Shown piece by piece: positions 1 to 6,826 of a stretch of 13,572 bases of DNA. Under the pieces are notes generated by a model that ran no database searches, was not told the origin of the DNA, and was given only the letters and a program-made list of their open reading frames with translations. The position numbers and the translations under genes are program-made. Each line of letters starts with the position of its first letter. Position 1 is the first letter of the stretch. Origin of the DNA: Pseudomonadota bacterium (GTDB lineage: Bacteria; Pseudomonadota; Alphaproteobacteria; Rhizobiales; Rhizobiaceae); the NCBI GenBank assembly GCA_023388675.1, contig JAEWFU010000295.1:1-13572 (forward strand). The letters are read 5' to 3'.

Positions 1-138
1 CGCAACGTGGTGATCGAGTTCCCGTCGATGCAGGCGGCGCTCGACTGCTACAACTCGCCGGAGTATCAGGCGGCGAAGGCGATCCGCGTCACCGTTGCCG
101 ATGGCGAGATCACCATCGTGGAAGGCAATGACGGCTGA
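1..138 (+). CDS. DUF1330 family protein, C-terminal 45 residues (5' truncated by window edge)
   Basis: Frame 1 is open from the first base to a TGA at 136-138. The 45 visible residues resemble the C-terminal half of DUF1330 proteins: a VIEFPS strand, an AALDCYNSPEYQAAKAIR helix with the Y-x-S-x-E-Y-Q signature, and a final strand ending VEGNDG. DUF1330 proteins are small (about 95-110 residue) ferredoxin-like alpha+beta barrel proteins of unknown biochemical role. The stop overlaps the probable start of the next gene by 11 bases, so the two may be co-translated. A second, complete DUF1330 gene lies at 12758-13090. The start lies outside the window. Confidence 0.85.
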   Translation, partial: RNVVIEFPSMQAALDCYNSPEYQAAKAIRVTVADGEITIVEGNDG

Positions 139-670
139 ACGGGCATTCGAAGCGCCGCGCGGCTACGGCATACGCGCGCATCGCCCGGCCGACGATGCGG
201 CGCTGCTGAGTGTCGAGAACCGGGCTGCGCAGCTCTTCCGCGAGCATGGATACCCGGAGATTGCCGATAACCCGTTTGCCAGCGTTGCCGACTTCCGCGC
301 CATGGCGGAAGGCCACGAGGTGCTGGTGGCGGTGACTGACGAGGACCAGCCTGTCGGCTATGCTGTTTCGGGCGCGCGCGGCGACTTTCTGCATTTGCGT
401 GAGTTGTCGGTCGACCCCGATCATGGTCGCCGGGGAGTTGGGGCCGCGCTGGTGCGCGCGGTGATCGCACGCTGCCGTGAACAGGCGATGCACGGCGTGA
501 CGCTGACGACGTTCCGGACCGTGCCCTTCAACGGTCCATTCTATGCCGCGCTCGGCTTCGTTGAGCAGCCGCTGGATCAGGCGCCGGCGCAGTTGCGCGA
601 AGTCTTCCGGCAGGAATTGCCCGAGGGCATCGACGCCGCCGCGCGCATGCTGATGGTACACCCCCGCTGA
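128..670 (+). CDS. GNAT family N-acetyltransferase
   Basis: The 180-residue product has a GNAT fold. The acetyl-CoA pyrophosphate-binding motif A is visible as LSVDPDHGRRGVGAALV (about residues 93-109), with R101-R102-G103-x-G105-A106 as the Q/R-x-x-G-x-G/A loop. Motif B follows as NGPFYAALGF (about 135-144). Members move an acetyl group from acetyl-CoA to an amine; nothing here identifies the substrate. I chose ATG 128 because homology-like sequence (YGIRAHRPADDAALL) begins soon after it and it overlaps the upstream stop by 11 bases. An in-frame ATG at 101 would run deeper into the DUF1330 gene and is less likely. The Shine-Dalgarno-like GGAAGG at 120-125 is very close to the start, so translational coupling is plausible. 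About 140 bases separate it from phaZ. Confidence 0.88.
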   Translation: MTAERAFEAPRGYGIRAHRPADDAALLSVENRAAQLFREHGYPEIADNPFASVADFRAMAEGHEVLVAVTDEDQPVGYAVSGARGDFLHLRELSVDPDHGRRGVGAALVRAVIARCREQAMHGVTLTTFRTVPFNGPFYAALGFVEQPLDQAPAQLREVFRQELPEGIDAAARMLMVHPR

Positions 671-706
671 GCTTGGGCAACGCATCGTCAACACGCGCGC
701 AGGCTG

Positions 707-750
707 TATTCTATTGCAATGCAGCAAAAGACTGTTAGCTTTTGCCGCAT
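707..750 (+). promoter_or_regulatory. Candidate operator upstream of phaZ (nested inverted repeats)
   Basis: Two overlapping inverted repeats lie 60-100 bases before the phaZ start. TTGC(aatgca)GCAA spans 714-727. GCAAAAG(actgttag)CTTTTGC spans 724-745, with perfect 7-base arms. The TGC/GCA-rich character recalls the sites bound by the PHA-sensing repressor PhaR in other alphaproteobacteria (reported consensus of the form CTGC-N3-4-GCAG). The assignment to PhaR is inference. A TATTCT at 707-712 could be a -10 element, but I see no convincing -35. Confidence 0.4.
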
Positions 751-810
751 AACATTTGGTGTGACCGGCGACCTCTTTCCCGCTGCCGGCCGCAGCCGTC
801 AGGAGCGCCG

Positions 811-2088
811 ATGTACTATCAGCTCTACGAACTGAACCATGCTGCGCTGCAGCCCTTTCGTGCCTATGCCGACGCGATGCGGCTTTTCTATCAGAACCCG
901 CTCAATCCGCTGTCGACGACGCCCCTGGGCCGTTCCGTGGCGGCTGCCGCCGAGGTATTCGAGCGCACCACACGGCGCTATGCCAAGCCGTCTTTCGGGC
1001 TTGGGACGGCGAAGATCGACTTTACGGAAGTTCCCGTCACGGAGCGCGTGGTCTGGTCGCGCCCGTTCTGCAATCTGATCCATTTTCAGCGCGAACTGCC
1101 CGCAGGCCGCCGGCCTGACCCGAAGCTGCTGATCGTCGCGCCGATGTCCGGCCACTATGCGACGCTGCTGCGCGGTACGGTCGAGGCGATGATGCCGCAT
1201 GCCGACGTCTACATCACCGATTGGACGGACGCCCGCATGGTGCCCCTGTCCGATGGGCGTTTCGACCTCGACGACTATGTCGATTACGTCATCGACATGC
1301 TGCACCATATCGGACCCGGAACGCATGTGATGGGCGTGTGCCAGCCATCCGTGCCGGTGCTGACGGCTGTCGCCCTGATGGAGGGACGGGGCGATCGCTT
1401 CGCGCCTGCTTCCATGACGCTGATGGGTGGACCGATCGACACGCGGCGCAACCCGACGGCCGTGAACCTGCTCGCCGAGGAAAAGGGCATCGAGTGGTTC
1501 CGCGACAATGTCATCATGCAGGTGCCATGGCCCAATCCCGGCTTCATGCGCGATGTCTATCCCGGCTTTCTCCAGCTTTCGGGCTTCATGAGCATGAATC
1601 TCGACCGCCATCTGATCGCCCACAAGGACTTCTTCATGCATCTGGTGAAGGACGATGGCGACTCGGCGGAAAAGCACCGCGACTTCTACGACGAATACCT
1701 TGCGGTGATGGACCTGACGGCGGAGTTCTACCTCCAGACGGTCGAAACGGTTTTCGTGCGGCACGATTTGCCGAAAGGCCGGATGAAGCACCGCGGCGAA
1801 TTGGTCGACCTGAGTGCGGTGCGCAACGTCGCGCTGTTTACCGTCGAGGGCGAGAACGACGATATTTCGGGCGTCGGCCAGACCAAGGCCGCGCATGATC
1901 TCTGCGTGAATATCCCGCAGGATATGCGCGCGCACTACATGCAGCCGAAAGTCGGCCATTACGGCGTTTTCAACGGTTCGCGCTTCCGCGCGGAGATCGT
2001 GCCGCGCATCGTCGACTTCATGGCAAGCCATGGCAAAGGCAAGGCCAAACCAGCCGCCAAACCCCGCCTCGTCAGCTCCAAGCCCTAA
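811..2088 (+). CDS. phaZ: Intracellular polyhydroxybutyrate depolymerase
   Basis: The 425-residue product matches the intracellular PHB depolymerase family (PhaZ, about 400-425 residues). It opens with the characteristic MYYQLYELNHAALQPFR. The enzyme is an alpha/beta hydrolase that mobilises the amorphous PHB of carbon-storage granules to 3-hydroxybutyrate units. The nucleophile elbow reads MGVCQPSVP with Cys177 where lipases have Ser, as expected for this family. The other triad members are probably Asp350 or Asp351 (in GENDDISG) and His383 (in VGHYGVF). There is no signal peptide, in line with a cytoplasmic granule enzyme. ATG 811 is preceded by AGGAG at 801-805; the open frame reaches back to 742 without a comparable site. 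The C-terminus is Lys/Ala/Pro-rich. A hairpin follows the stop at once, so the gene is probably monocistronic. Confidence 0.95.
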   Translation: MYYQLYELNHAALQPFRAYADAMRLFYQNPLNPLSTTPLGRSVAAAAEVFERTTRRYAKPSFGLGTAKIDFTEVPVTERVVWSRPFCNLIHFQRELPAGRRPDPKLLIVAPMSGHYATLLRGTVEAMMPHADVYITDWTDARMVPLSDGRFDLDDYVDYVIDMLHHIGPGTHVMGVCQPSVPVLTAVALMEGRGDRFAPASMTLMGGPIDTRRNPTAVNLLAEEKGIEWFRDNVIMQVPWPNPGFMRDVYPGFLQLSGFMSMNLDRHLIAHKDFFMHLVKDDGDSAEKHRDFYDEYLAVMDLTAEFYLQTVETVFVRHDLPKGRMKHRGELVDLSAVRNVALFTVEGENDDISGVGQTKAAHDLCVNIPQDMRAHYMQPKVGHYGVFNGSRFRAEIVPRIVDFMASHGKGKAKPAAKPRLVSSKP

Positions 2089-2092
2089 GCTC

Positions 2093-2128
2093 CGCCGCAA
2101 ACTGTGTGCGTGAGGCCACAGTGCGGCG
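2093..2128 (+). terminator. Stem-loop after phaZ
   Basis: Four bases after the phaZ stop, CGCCGCA-aa-CTGTG pairs with CACAG-TGCGGCG. This gives 12 base pairs with a two-base AA bulge and a ten-base loop. No T-run follows, so it may be a 3' processing or stability hairpin rather than a classical Rho-independent terminator. Confidence 0.55.
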
Positions 2129-2161
2129 CTTCCGGTAACCATCGCGACGATCCTCACAGTT

Positions 2162-2175
2162 CCGTCAATTGACGG
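2162..2175. promoter_or_regulatory. Perfect 14-base palindrome upstream of the BTLCP gene
   Basis: CCGTCAATTGACGG is its own reverse complement. It sits between the phaZ hairpin and the CtrA-like box, 66 bases before the BTLCP start. Its size and position suit a dimeric regulator's operator; the regulator is unknown. Confidence 0.4.
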
Positions 2176-2190
2176 GTCCGAAAACCCCGC

Positions 2191-2229
2191 TTAACGTTTC
2201 TTTAACAAGCGAAAGAATCGGTGATAGGG
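2191..2229 (+). promoter_or_regulatory. CtrA-type box and promoter of the BTLCP gene
   Basis: TTAA-CGTTTCT-TTAAC at 2191-2206 matches the full CtrA consensus TTAA-N7-TTAAC exactly. The second half-site would overlap a -35 (TTAACA, 2202-2207). A possible weak -10 lies about 16 bases on (ATAGGG, 2224-2229). A box overlapping -35 is the usual layout of CtrA-activated promoters. A GANTC methylation site (GAATC, 2215-2219) lies between the box and the start codon at 2241. Binding is inferred. Confidence 0.6.
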
Positions 2230-2240
2230 GCTTGGGCGAT

Positions 2241-2864
2241 ATGAAGGCCACACATGGGAGGTGGCGGCTGTGGCCGCTTGCGGCCGCGGTGGTGTTCCTT
2301 GCGGCAACGACCGGAACGATGTCGGAGGCCTCGGGCGTGGGCGCGATGGCGACGGGCGGTCTGACCTCGCAGCCGATCGGTCACTACGAATTCTGCCGGG
2401 CCAGACCGTCGGAATGTTCATCCCGCCTTCGGGACCGCGGGCCGGTCGTGCTGACCGATGCGCTGAGGCGTGTGGTTTCACAGATAAACGTCGCTGTGAA
2501 TCGCGCGGTCAAGCCAATGAGCGACTTCGATATCTATGGCAAGGACGAGGTGTGGGCCTACCCCGATCAAGGGGTCGGGGACTGCGAGGACTACGCGCTG
2601 GAGAAGCGCAGGCAACTCGCCGCCAAGGGCATCTCGTTTTCGAACCTGCTGATCACCGTGGTCCGCAAGCCCGATGGCGAGGGCCATGCGGTGCTGACCC
2701 TGCGCACCGACCGCGGCGACTTCATTCTCGACAATCTGAGCGACGAACTGCGCCCCTGGCAGAAGACCGGCTATCGCTATCTCAAGCGCCAGGCGACCAC
2801 GCATACGGGCCGCTGGGTAACGCTGCGCGAAGACCAGAACATGCTGGTGGGCGCGCTCGAATAG
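2241..2864 (+). CDS. Secreted transglutaminase-like cysteine proteinase (BTLCP, DUF920/peptidase C93)
   Basis: The 207-residue product begins with a signal peptide: basic MKATHGRWR, a hydrophobic core to about residue 23, then probable cleavage near residues 30-36. The mature part carries the family's HYEFCRARPSEC opening. The papain-like catalytic set is complete: Cys115 (GVGDCEDYA), His149 (GEGHAVL) and Asp164 (ILDNLS). Members are periplasmic proteases or transglutaminase-fold enzymes related to LapG, which cleaves a surface adhesin in pseudomonads. The substrate of this small rhizobial type is not known to me. ATG 2241 is the start that begins the signal peptide; the frame is open to 2169, but that extension would cover the CtrA-type box. 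No LapD-like partner is adjacent. Confidence 0.9.
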   Translation: MKATHGRWRLWPLAAAVVFLAATTGTMSEASGVGAMATGGLTSQPIGHYEFCRARPSECSSRLRDRGPVVLTDALRRVVSQINVAVNRAVKPMSDFDIYGKDEVWAYPDQGVGDCEDYALEKRRQLAAKGISFSNLLITVVRKPDGEGHAVLTLRTDRGDFILDNLSDELRPWQKTGYRYLKRQATTHTGRWVTLREDQNMLVGALE

Positions 2865-3081
2865 CGCTGTGTCGTAGCGCATGCTTCGGTGCGCCGTCTG
2901 CCGGTGGCCGTGGGCCGATCGCTCGAACTGGCAGCCCAACCTCATGAGGAGGCGCGGCGCCGGTTTCTTTGCGCCAGCCGGTCGCGGGGTCCTCTTCGAC
3001 GCAGATGGCAATGGCTGGCGCCCGGCGGTGCCGGTCAACGCACTGCAAGTCCGGCACGACACAATCACTGCCATTTCGCCA
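2865..3081. other. Intergenic spacer between convergent BTLCP and comM genes
   Basis: This 217-base stretch separates two genes that converge. The + strand frame starting at 2881 is open but runs on antisense to comM, so I do not call it a gene. A short GGCGC/GCGCC repeat (about 2962-2985) is the only structure seen. I found no convincing terminator. Confidence 0.5.
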
Positions 3082-4614
3082 TCAGGCCGCCTGCGCGATC
3101 CTTTCGCCGGCCATGCGATAGGAGATCGCCTCGGCCAGATGGATGCGGCCCACGGTACCGCTGCCGTCGAGGTCGGCGAGCGTTCGTGCGACCTTGAGCA
3201 CGCGGTGATAGGCCCGGGCCGAAAGACCGAGTTTCTCGCTGGCCTCGCCGAGCAGCGCTGCGCCGCCCGCGTCAAGCGCGGCGATCTCCTCGACCAGGGC
3301 GGCCGGGCAGGCGGCATTGACGGTGACGCCGTCGAGACCCAGGGCTCCGAAGCGGTCGGCCTGGACGGCACGCGCACGGGCCACCCGCTCGGCCACAGCA
3401 GCGCTCGGCTCCGCGCGGGCCGGCCGGATCAGATCCGCGGCGGTCACGGCCGGCACCTCGACCCGCAGGTCGATACGGTCGAGCATCGGTCCCGAAATGC
3501 GCGCCTGATAGTCGCTCTGGCAGCGAGGCCCCCGCGCGCAACGATGACCGGGTTCGCCGGCCATGCCGCAACGACACGGGTTCATTGCTGCCACGAGTTG
3601 GAACCGCGCCGGATAGGCGACCCGGCTGTTGGCTCGCGCCACCACGCATTCACCGGCTTCGAGCGGCTGGCGCAATGAATCGAGCGCCTGCGGCGAGAAC
3701 TCCGGCAATTCGTCGAGGAACAGCACGCCGTGATGCGCAAGCGAGGCCTCGCCTGGTCTCACGCGAAAGCCGCCGCCGGTCAGCGCGGCCATCGTTGCCG
3801 AGTGATGCGGCGCGCGGAAAGGTCGCCTGTCCGACAGCTTGCCGCCGACGATGCTGCCGGCCACCGAGGCGATCATCGAGACTTCGAGCAGTTCGCGCGG
3901 CGACAGCGACGGCAGGATCGACGGCAGGCGCTGCGCCAGCATCGACTTGCCGGAGCCCGGCGGGCCGCAGAACAACAGATGGTGGCCGCCGGCGGCCGCG
4001 ATTTCCAGCGCTCGCTTGGCGCTCTCCTGGCCCTTGATGTCGGCAAGGTCCGGCAGGTTGCCGGCGACTGCATGAATGGCGGCCTCGGGTCGCGACAGAA
4101 CCTGCGTCCCGCGAAAATGGTTGGCGATGGCGATCAGGCTGCGCGGCGCGAGAATGTCGATATCGGCGCCGGCCCAGGCAGCTTCCGGCCCTACGACATG
4201 CGGGCAGATCAGGCCCTTGCCGAGCGCATTGGCGCCGATGGCTGCAGGAAGCGCACCGGCCACCGGCGCAGTCGTTCCGTCCAGCGCCAGTTCGCCGACG
4301 ACGACATAGCCTGCGAGAGCGTCATGCGGGATCGCACCCAGCGCCGCCATCAGGCCGAGCGCGATCGGAAGGTCGTAGTGGCTGCCCTCCTTCGGCAGGT
4401 CGGCAGGGGCAAGATTGACGGTCACTTTCTTGGCGGGCATCGACAGCCCCGATGCGTGAAGCGCGGCCTGTATTCGCTCACGGCTCTCGGTAACCGCCTT
4501 GTCGGCAAGACCGACGATCTGCATGCCGACCTTGCCCGGCGCCACCATCACCTGAACATCGACCGGTACGGCCTCGATGCCTTCGAAGGCGACTGTCGTT
4601 ACGCGCGAAACCAT
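3082..4614 (-). CDS. comM: ComM/YifB family AAA+ ATPase (Mg-chelatase-like branch-migration helicase)
   Basis: The 510-residue product has full family length. An N-terminal ChlI-like (Lon protease-like fold) domain spans about residues 20-140 (MQIVGLADKAVTESRERIQAAL, LAPADLPKEGSHYDLPIAL). An AAA+ Mg-chelatase module follows, with Walker A GPPGSGKS (Lys223) and Walker B LFLDELPE (Asp301-Glu302). Next come the Cys-rich NPCRCG...C...C insert with SGPMLDRIDL, and a C-terminal helical domain. In Vibrio and Acinetobacter, ComM is a hexameric helicase that drives branch migration when transformed DNA is integrated; genes are widespread in bacteria not known to be competent. ATG 4614 begins the conserved MVSRVTTVAFEG. 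Upstream in-frame codons give unrelated sequence and would run through the LexA-like box. Confidence 0.96.
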   Translation of the reverse strand: MVSRVTTVAFEGIEAVPVDVQVMVAPGKVGMQIVGLADKAVTESRERIQAALHASGLSMPAKKVTVNLAPADLPKEGSHYDLPIALGLMAALGAIPHDALAGYVVVGELALDGTTAPVAGALPAAIGANALGKGLICPHVVGPEAAWAGADIDILAPRSLIAIANHFRGTQVLSRPEAAIHAVAGNLPDLADIKGQESAKRALEIAAAGGHHLLFCGPPGSGKSMLAQRLPSILPSLSPRELLEVSMIASVAGSIVGGKLSDRRPFRAPHHSATMAALTGGGFRVRPGEASLAHHGVLFLDELPEFSPQALDSLRQPLEAGECVVARANSRVAYPARFQLVAAMNPCRCGMAGEPGHRCARGPRCQSDYQARISGPMLDRIDLRVEVPAVTAADLIRPARAEPSAAVAERVARARAVQADRFGALGLDGVTVNAACPAALVEEIAALDAGGAALLGEASEKLGLSARAYHRVLKVARTLADLDGSGTVGRIHLAEAISYRMAGERIAQAA

Positions 4615-4718
4615 GCTGCCCCCAGCCTTTCCCGCCGCCGGCTTCGGCCAAACGGCGATCCCCTGTCCCGGAATGAACCAGCCAGGCTCAGTGAAGCATA
4701 AAGCAGCCCCGACAGCAA

Positions 4719-4733
4719 GAACATTACCAGAAC
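4719..4733 (-). promoter_or_regulatory. LexA-type SOS box upstream of comM
   Basis: Read on the comM strand, this is GTTC-TGGTAAT-GTTC, an exact match to the alphaproteobacterial LexA box GTTC-N7-GTTC. It lies 105-119 bases before the comM start in otherwise non-coding DNA. I could not place a good -35/-10 pair with it. Binding is inferred. Confidence 0.6.
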
Positions 4734-4779
4734 AAAATCGCGCTCTGCGTGCGCGCAGGTTGCGGTCGGTTGCAAACGG

Positions 4780-4793
4780 AGAACGAATGTTCT
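4780..4793. promoter_or_regulatory. AGAAC-N4-GTTCT palindrome upstream of comM
   Basis: A perfect inverted repeat with five-base arms lies about 50 bases further upstream of the LexA-type box. GAAC-N4-GTTC is the form of LexA box seen in Firmicutes, not alphaproteobacteria. It may be a second operator or chance. It also falls at the edge of the T-rich tail of the SRPBCC terminator. Confidence 0.3.
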
Positions 4794-4825
4794 GCGAAAC
4801 GAAGAAGGCCGGCGCAAGGCCGGCC
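4794..4825 (-). terminator. Rho-independent terminator of the SRPBCC gene
   Basis: On the - strand, GGCCGGC-CTTGC-GCCGGCC (4825-4807) forms a perfect seven-pair GC stem with a five-base loop, followed by the T-rich TTCTTCGTTTCGC (4806-4794). It starts 25 bases beyond the SRPBCC stop. It separates that gene from comM and supports a separate comM promoter. Confidence 0.8.
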
Positions 4826-4850
4826 CCGTTCATCTGCTGTCGAAGGCGTC

Positions 4851-5333
4851 TCAGAGGGTCCTGGCGAGTTCCTCGAGCTGGTCTGCGCATTGCCCCCAGC
4901 CTTCATGAAAGCCCATCTTCTCGTGCGCTTCCTTGTCTTCCATTTTCCAGTGGCGGGCACGCGCCGTATAGCGGGTCTTGCCACCCTCGTCCTCAAACGT
5001 CAGAACGCCGACGAAGAATGGCTTTTCGGGCGTCTTCCAGCCTTCGGTGAAGGCATCGGTAAAGACCAGCTTCTCGTTGGGCACGACCTCCAGATAGACG
5101 CCGGCATTCGGATAGTCGTTGCCCTCCGGGTCGCGCATGGTGATGTTGCTCCGGCCGCCGGGCCGCACGTCGACATCGACGGCCGCGATGGTCCACGGCT
5201 TCGGCACGAACCACTGCTTCAGCAGTTCAGGGTCCGTCCAGCAGCGCCATACCTTTTCGCGCGGGGCGTCGATGATGCGGCTGAGCACCAGCTCGCGGTC
5301 GTCGGATGGGGTGGCTTCGATCTTGGTCGTCAT
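4851..5333 (-). CDS. SRPBCC family protein (AHSA1/START-like)
   Basis: The 160-residue product shows the AHSA1-type SRPBCC pattern. Examples are SRIIDAPREKVWRCWTDPELLKQWFVP (about 18-44), the RPGGR...MRDPEGNDYPNAGVYLEV turn and strand (58-83), and the C-terminal helix HEGWGQCADQLEELARTL (143-160). The fold forms a deep hydrophobic ligand pocket. Family members include stress-linked proteins and the Hsp90 activator Aha1 C-domain, and the actual role here cannot be read from sequence. ATG 5333 is preceded by AGAGGAA at a good distance; the longer open frame upstream lacks such a site. It lies 75 bases downstream of gshB, a gap with a T-run and a short hairpin, and its own terminator follows. 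Confidence 0.88.
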   Translation of the reverse strand: MTTKIEATPSDDRELVLSRIIDAPREKVWRCWTDPELLKQWFVPKPWTIAAVDVDVRPGGRSNITMRDPEGNDYPNAGVYLEVVPNEKLVFTDAFTEGWKTPEKPFFVGVLTFEDEGGKTRYTARARHWKMEDKEAHEKMGFHEGWGQCADQLEELARTL

Positions 5334-5372
5334 CAGTGGTTCCTCTCTGTTGGATGCCCCTAGGACGTACGC

Positions 5373-5408
5373 CGGACGCGCGGTCCGACAGCCACCCGCC
5401 AAAAAAAA
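5373..5408 (-). other. gshB-SRPBCC gap with T-run and short hairpin
   Basis: Directly after the gshB stop on the - strand is a run of eight T (5408-5401). Twelve bases further is CGGAC-cgcgc-GTCCG (5387-5373). Upstream of the T-run only a weak four-pair AGGC/GCCT stem lies inside the end of gshB. The T-run may attenuate transcription, but it is not a convincing terminator, so gshB and the SRPBCC gene could be partly co-transcribed. Confidence 0.3.
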
Positions 5409-6350
5409 TCAGGCTCGCTTGGCCTCGACGGCATCCCAGAACAGCGCCGCGATGTCGGCCCCGCCGAACTTCTTCACCTCGCGCACGCCGGTCGGCGAGG
5501 TGACGTTGATCTCGGTCATGTAGTCGCCGATCACGTCGATGCCGACGAGGATGAAGCCGCGCTCCCGCAGTGAAGGTCCGATGCGGGCGCAGATCTCGCG
5601 CTCGCGTTCCGTCAGTTCGGTTTTCTCGGCGCGGCCGCCGACATGCATGTTGGAGCGCGAATCGTGTTCGGCCGGCACGCGGTTGATCGCGCCCACCGGC
5701 TCGCCGTCGATCAGGATGATGCGCTTGTCGCCCTTGCGCACGTCCTTGAGATAGCGCTGCACGATGAAGGGCTCTCGGAACATCTGCTGGAACATTTCAA
5801 GCAGCGAAGCGAGATTGCGGTCGGCCTCGTGCAGCATGAAGATGCCGGCCCCGCCATTGCCGTAGAGCGGCTTGACGATGATGTCGCCATGCTCGCGCCG
5901 GAAGGCGTCGACCTCGCGTGCGTCCTTGGTGATCAGCGTTTCCGGCATCAGGTCTGGAAATTCGGTGACGAAGATCTTCTCGGGGCTGTTGCGCACCCAT
6001 GCCGGATCGTTGACGACAAGGGTCTTGGGATGGATGCGCTCCAGCAGGTGCGTGGTGGTGATATAGTTCATGTCGAAGGGCGGATCCTGCCGCAACAGGA
6101 TCACGTCCATCTCCGAAAGATCGGTGCGCACCTGTTCGCCAAGCGTGAAGTGGTCGCCCGCCACATCACGGACCTCCATCGCTTCGACCCGCGCGAAAAC
6201 CTTGCCGCCGACCATCGACAGCCGGTCCGGCGTGTAGTGGTACAGCGCATGGCCTCGCCGTTGCGCCTCGAGCGACAGGGCGAACGAGGTATCGCCCGCG
6301 ATCGAGACGGTCGAGACATGGTCCATCTGGACGGCGACTTTGAGGGTCAT
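5409..6350 (-). CDS. gshB: Glutathione synthetase
   Basis: The 313-residue product matches bacterial GshB in length and throughout its sequence. GshB joins gamma-glutamylcysteine and glycine with ATP to give glutathione in the cytoplasm. An N-terminal substrate domain (about 1-120) contains [19 protein letters not shown] and [13 protein letters not shown]. The ATP-grasp domain follows, with [15 protein letters not shown] (about 157-171) as the glycine-rich lid and [18 protein letters not shown] (271-288) giving the Mg-binding Asp, Glu280 and Asn282. ATG 6350 has GGAG at the right distance. The alternative ATG at 6362 lies on that ribosome-binding site. The gene often neighbours comM in alphaproteobacteria; here an SRPBCC gene lies between. 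Upstream is GtrA, 92 bases away with a candidate promoter. Confidence 0.97.
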   Translation of the reverse strand: MTLKVAVQMDHVSTVSIAGDTSFALSLEAQRRGHALYHYTPDRLSMVGGKVFARVEAMEVRDVAGDHFTLGEQVRTDLSEMDVILLRQDPPFDMNYITTTHLLERIHPKTLVVNDPAWVRNSPEKIFVTEFPDLMPETLITKDAREVDAFRREHGDIIVKPLYGNGGAGIFMLHEADRNLASLLEMFQQMFREPFIVQRYLKDVRKGDKRIILIDGEPVGAINRVPAEHDSRSNMHVGGRAEKTELTEREREICARIGPSLRERGFILVGIDVIGDYMTEINVTSPTGVREVKKFGGADIAALFWDAVEAKRA

Positions 6351-6383
6351 GCGGTGCTCCACCTGTTGCGCGTGTCGGCCAAA

Positions 6384-6412
6384 CCTCTACCGGCTTGTGC
6401 GGCACTTGCCAA
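6384..6412 (-). promoter_or_regulatory. Candidate sigma70-type promoter of gshB
   Basis: On the - strand, TTGGCA (6412-6407) and TAGAGG (6389-6384) are separated by exactly 17 bases, about 34 bases before the gshB ATG. The -35 matches TTGACA at five of six positions; the -10 matches only three of six. It lies in the gap between the GtrA stop and gshB. Confidence 0.35.
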
Positions 6413-6442
6413 TCGAGCTGCCAAAGGCTGCGTGCCGGTGGT

Positions 6443-6826
6443 CTATCCGCCGCGCGTCCCGAAGACGAATCGTGAATAGCCGAGGAACGAGAGGATCATC
6501 GCCGCGAGCGATGCGATCGCGAGCGCAGCAACGGGATGCAGGTCCGGAAACGCCAGAAGCAGTCCGGCATAGACGAGATAGTTGAACAGGCCGACGGCGA
6601 CGGCGATGAAGCCGTAACGCGCCCCTTCCCGTGCCAGCGATCTTTCGCTGGGGCCGAAAGTGACTCGCCTGTTGATCGCCCAGGTCATGCAGACGGCAGC
6701 GGCAAAGGAAACGAACCGGGCGAGGAATGGATTCACGCCGCCCGGCCCGGTTAGAAGGTAGAGAACGGCCGCGTCGGTCGCAAAGCCTGCTCCGCCCGCC
6801 AGCACGAATGCGGCGATGCGCTTCAT
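6443..6826 (-). CDS. GtrA family membrane protein (polyprenyl-linked sugar flippase type)
   Basis: The 127-residue product has four predicted membrane segments (about residues 5-26, 33-52, 72-92 and 97-117). It carries the GtrA/DPMS family marks: an N-terminal FVLAGGAGFATDAAVLYLL helix, INRRVTF after segment 2, and a terminal FLGYSRFVF. GtrA proteins are thought to move undecaprenyl-phosphate-linked sugar across the inner membrane for O-antigen or other envelope glycosylation; flippase activity is inferred for the family. The ATG overlaps the stop of the GT2 gene as ATGA (6826-6823), so the two are almost certainly co-translated. Confidence 0.93.
   Translation of the reverse strand: MKRIAAFVLAGGAGFATDAAVLYLLTGPGGVNPFLARFVSFAAAVCMTWAINRRVTFGPSERSLAREGARYGFIAVAVGLFNYLVYAGLLLAFPDLHPVAALAIASLAAMILSFLGYSRFVFGTRGG

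Noticed and set aside
1498..2088. Cys instead of Ser in the PhaZ nucleophile motif as an anomaly
   Set aside because: A Cys nucleophile is the normal state of intracellular PHB depolymerases of this family.
799..2157. Long - strand frame opposite phaZ
   Set aside because: It is a shadow of the PHB depolymerase gene, with His/Arg-rich composition typical of antisense frames.
2881..3678. Open + strand frame of about 265 codons
   Set aside because: Most of it is antisense to comM, whose motifs are unmistakable, and the 200 bases outside comM have no recognisable domain or good ribosome-binding site.
4615..4890. N-terminal extension of ComM by 92 codons
   Set aside because: The extension runs through the LexA-type box and the SRPBCC terminator and lacks family similarity. 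The conserved start MVSRVTTVAF lies at 4614.
5401..5408. Run of eight T after gshB as a terminator
   Set aside because: Only a four-pair stem precedes it, inside the end of the gene; not enough for a confident terminator call.
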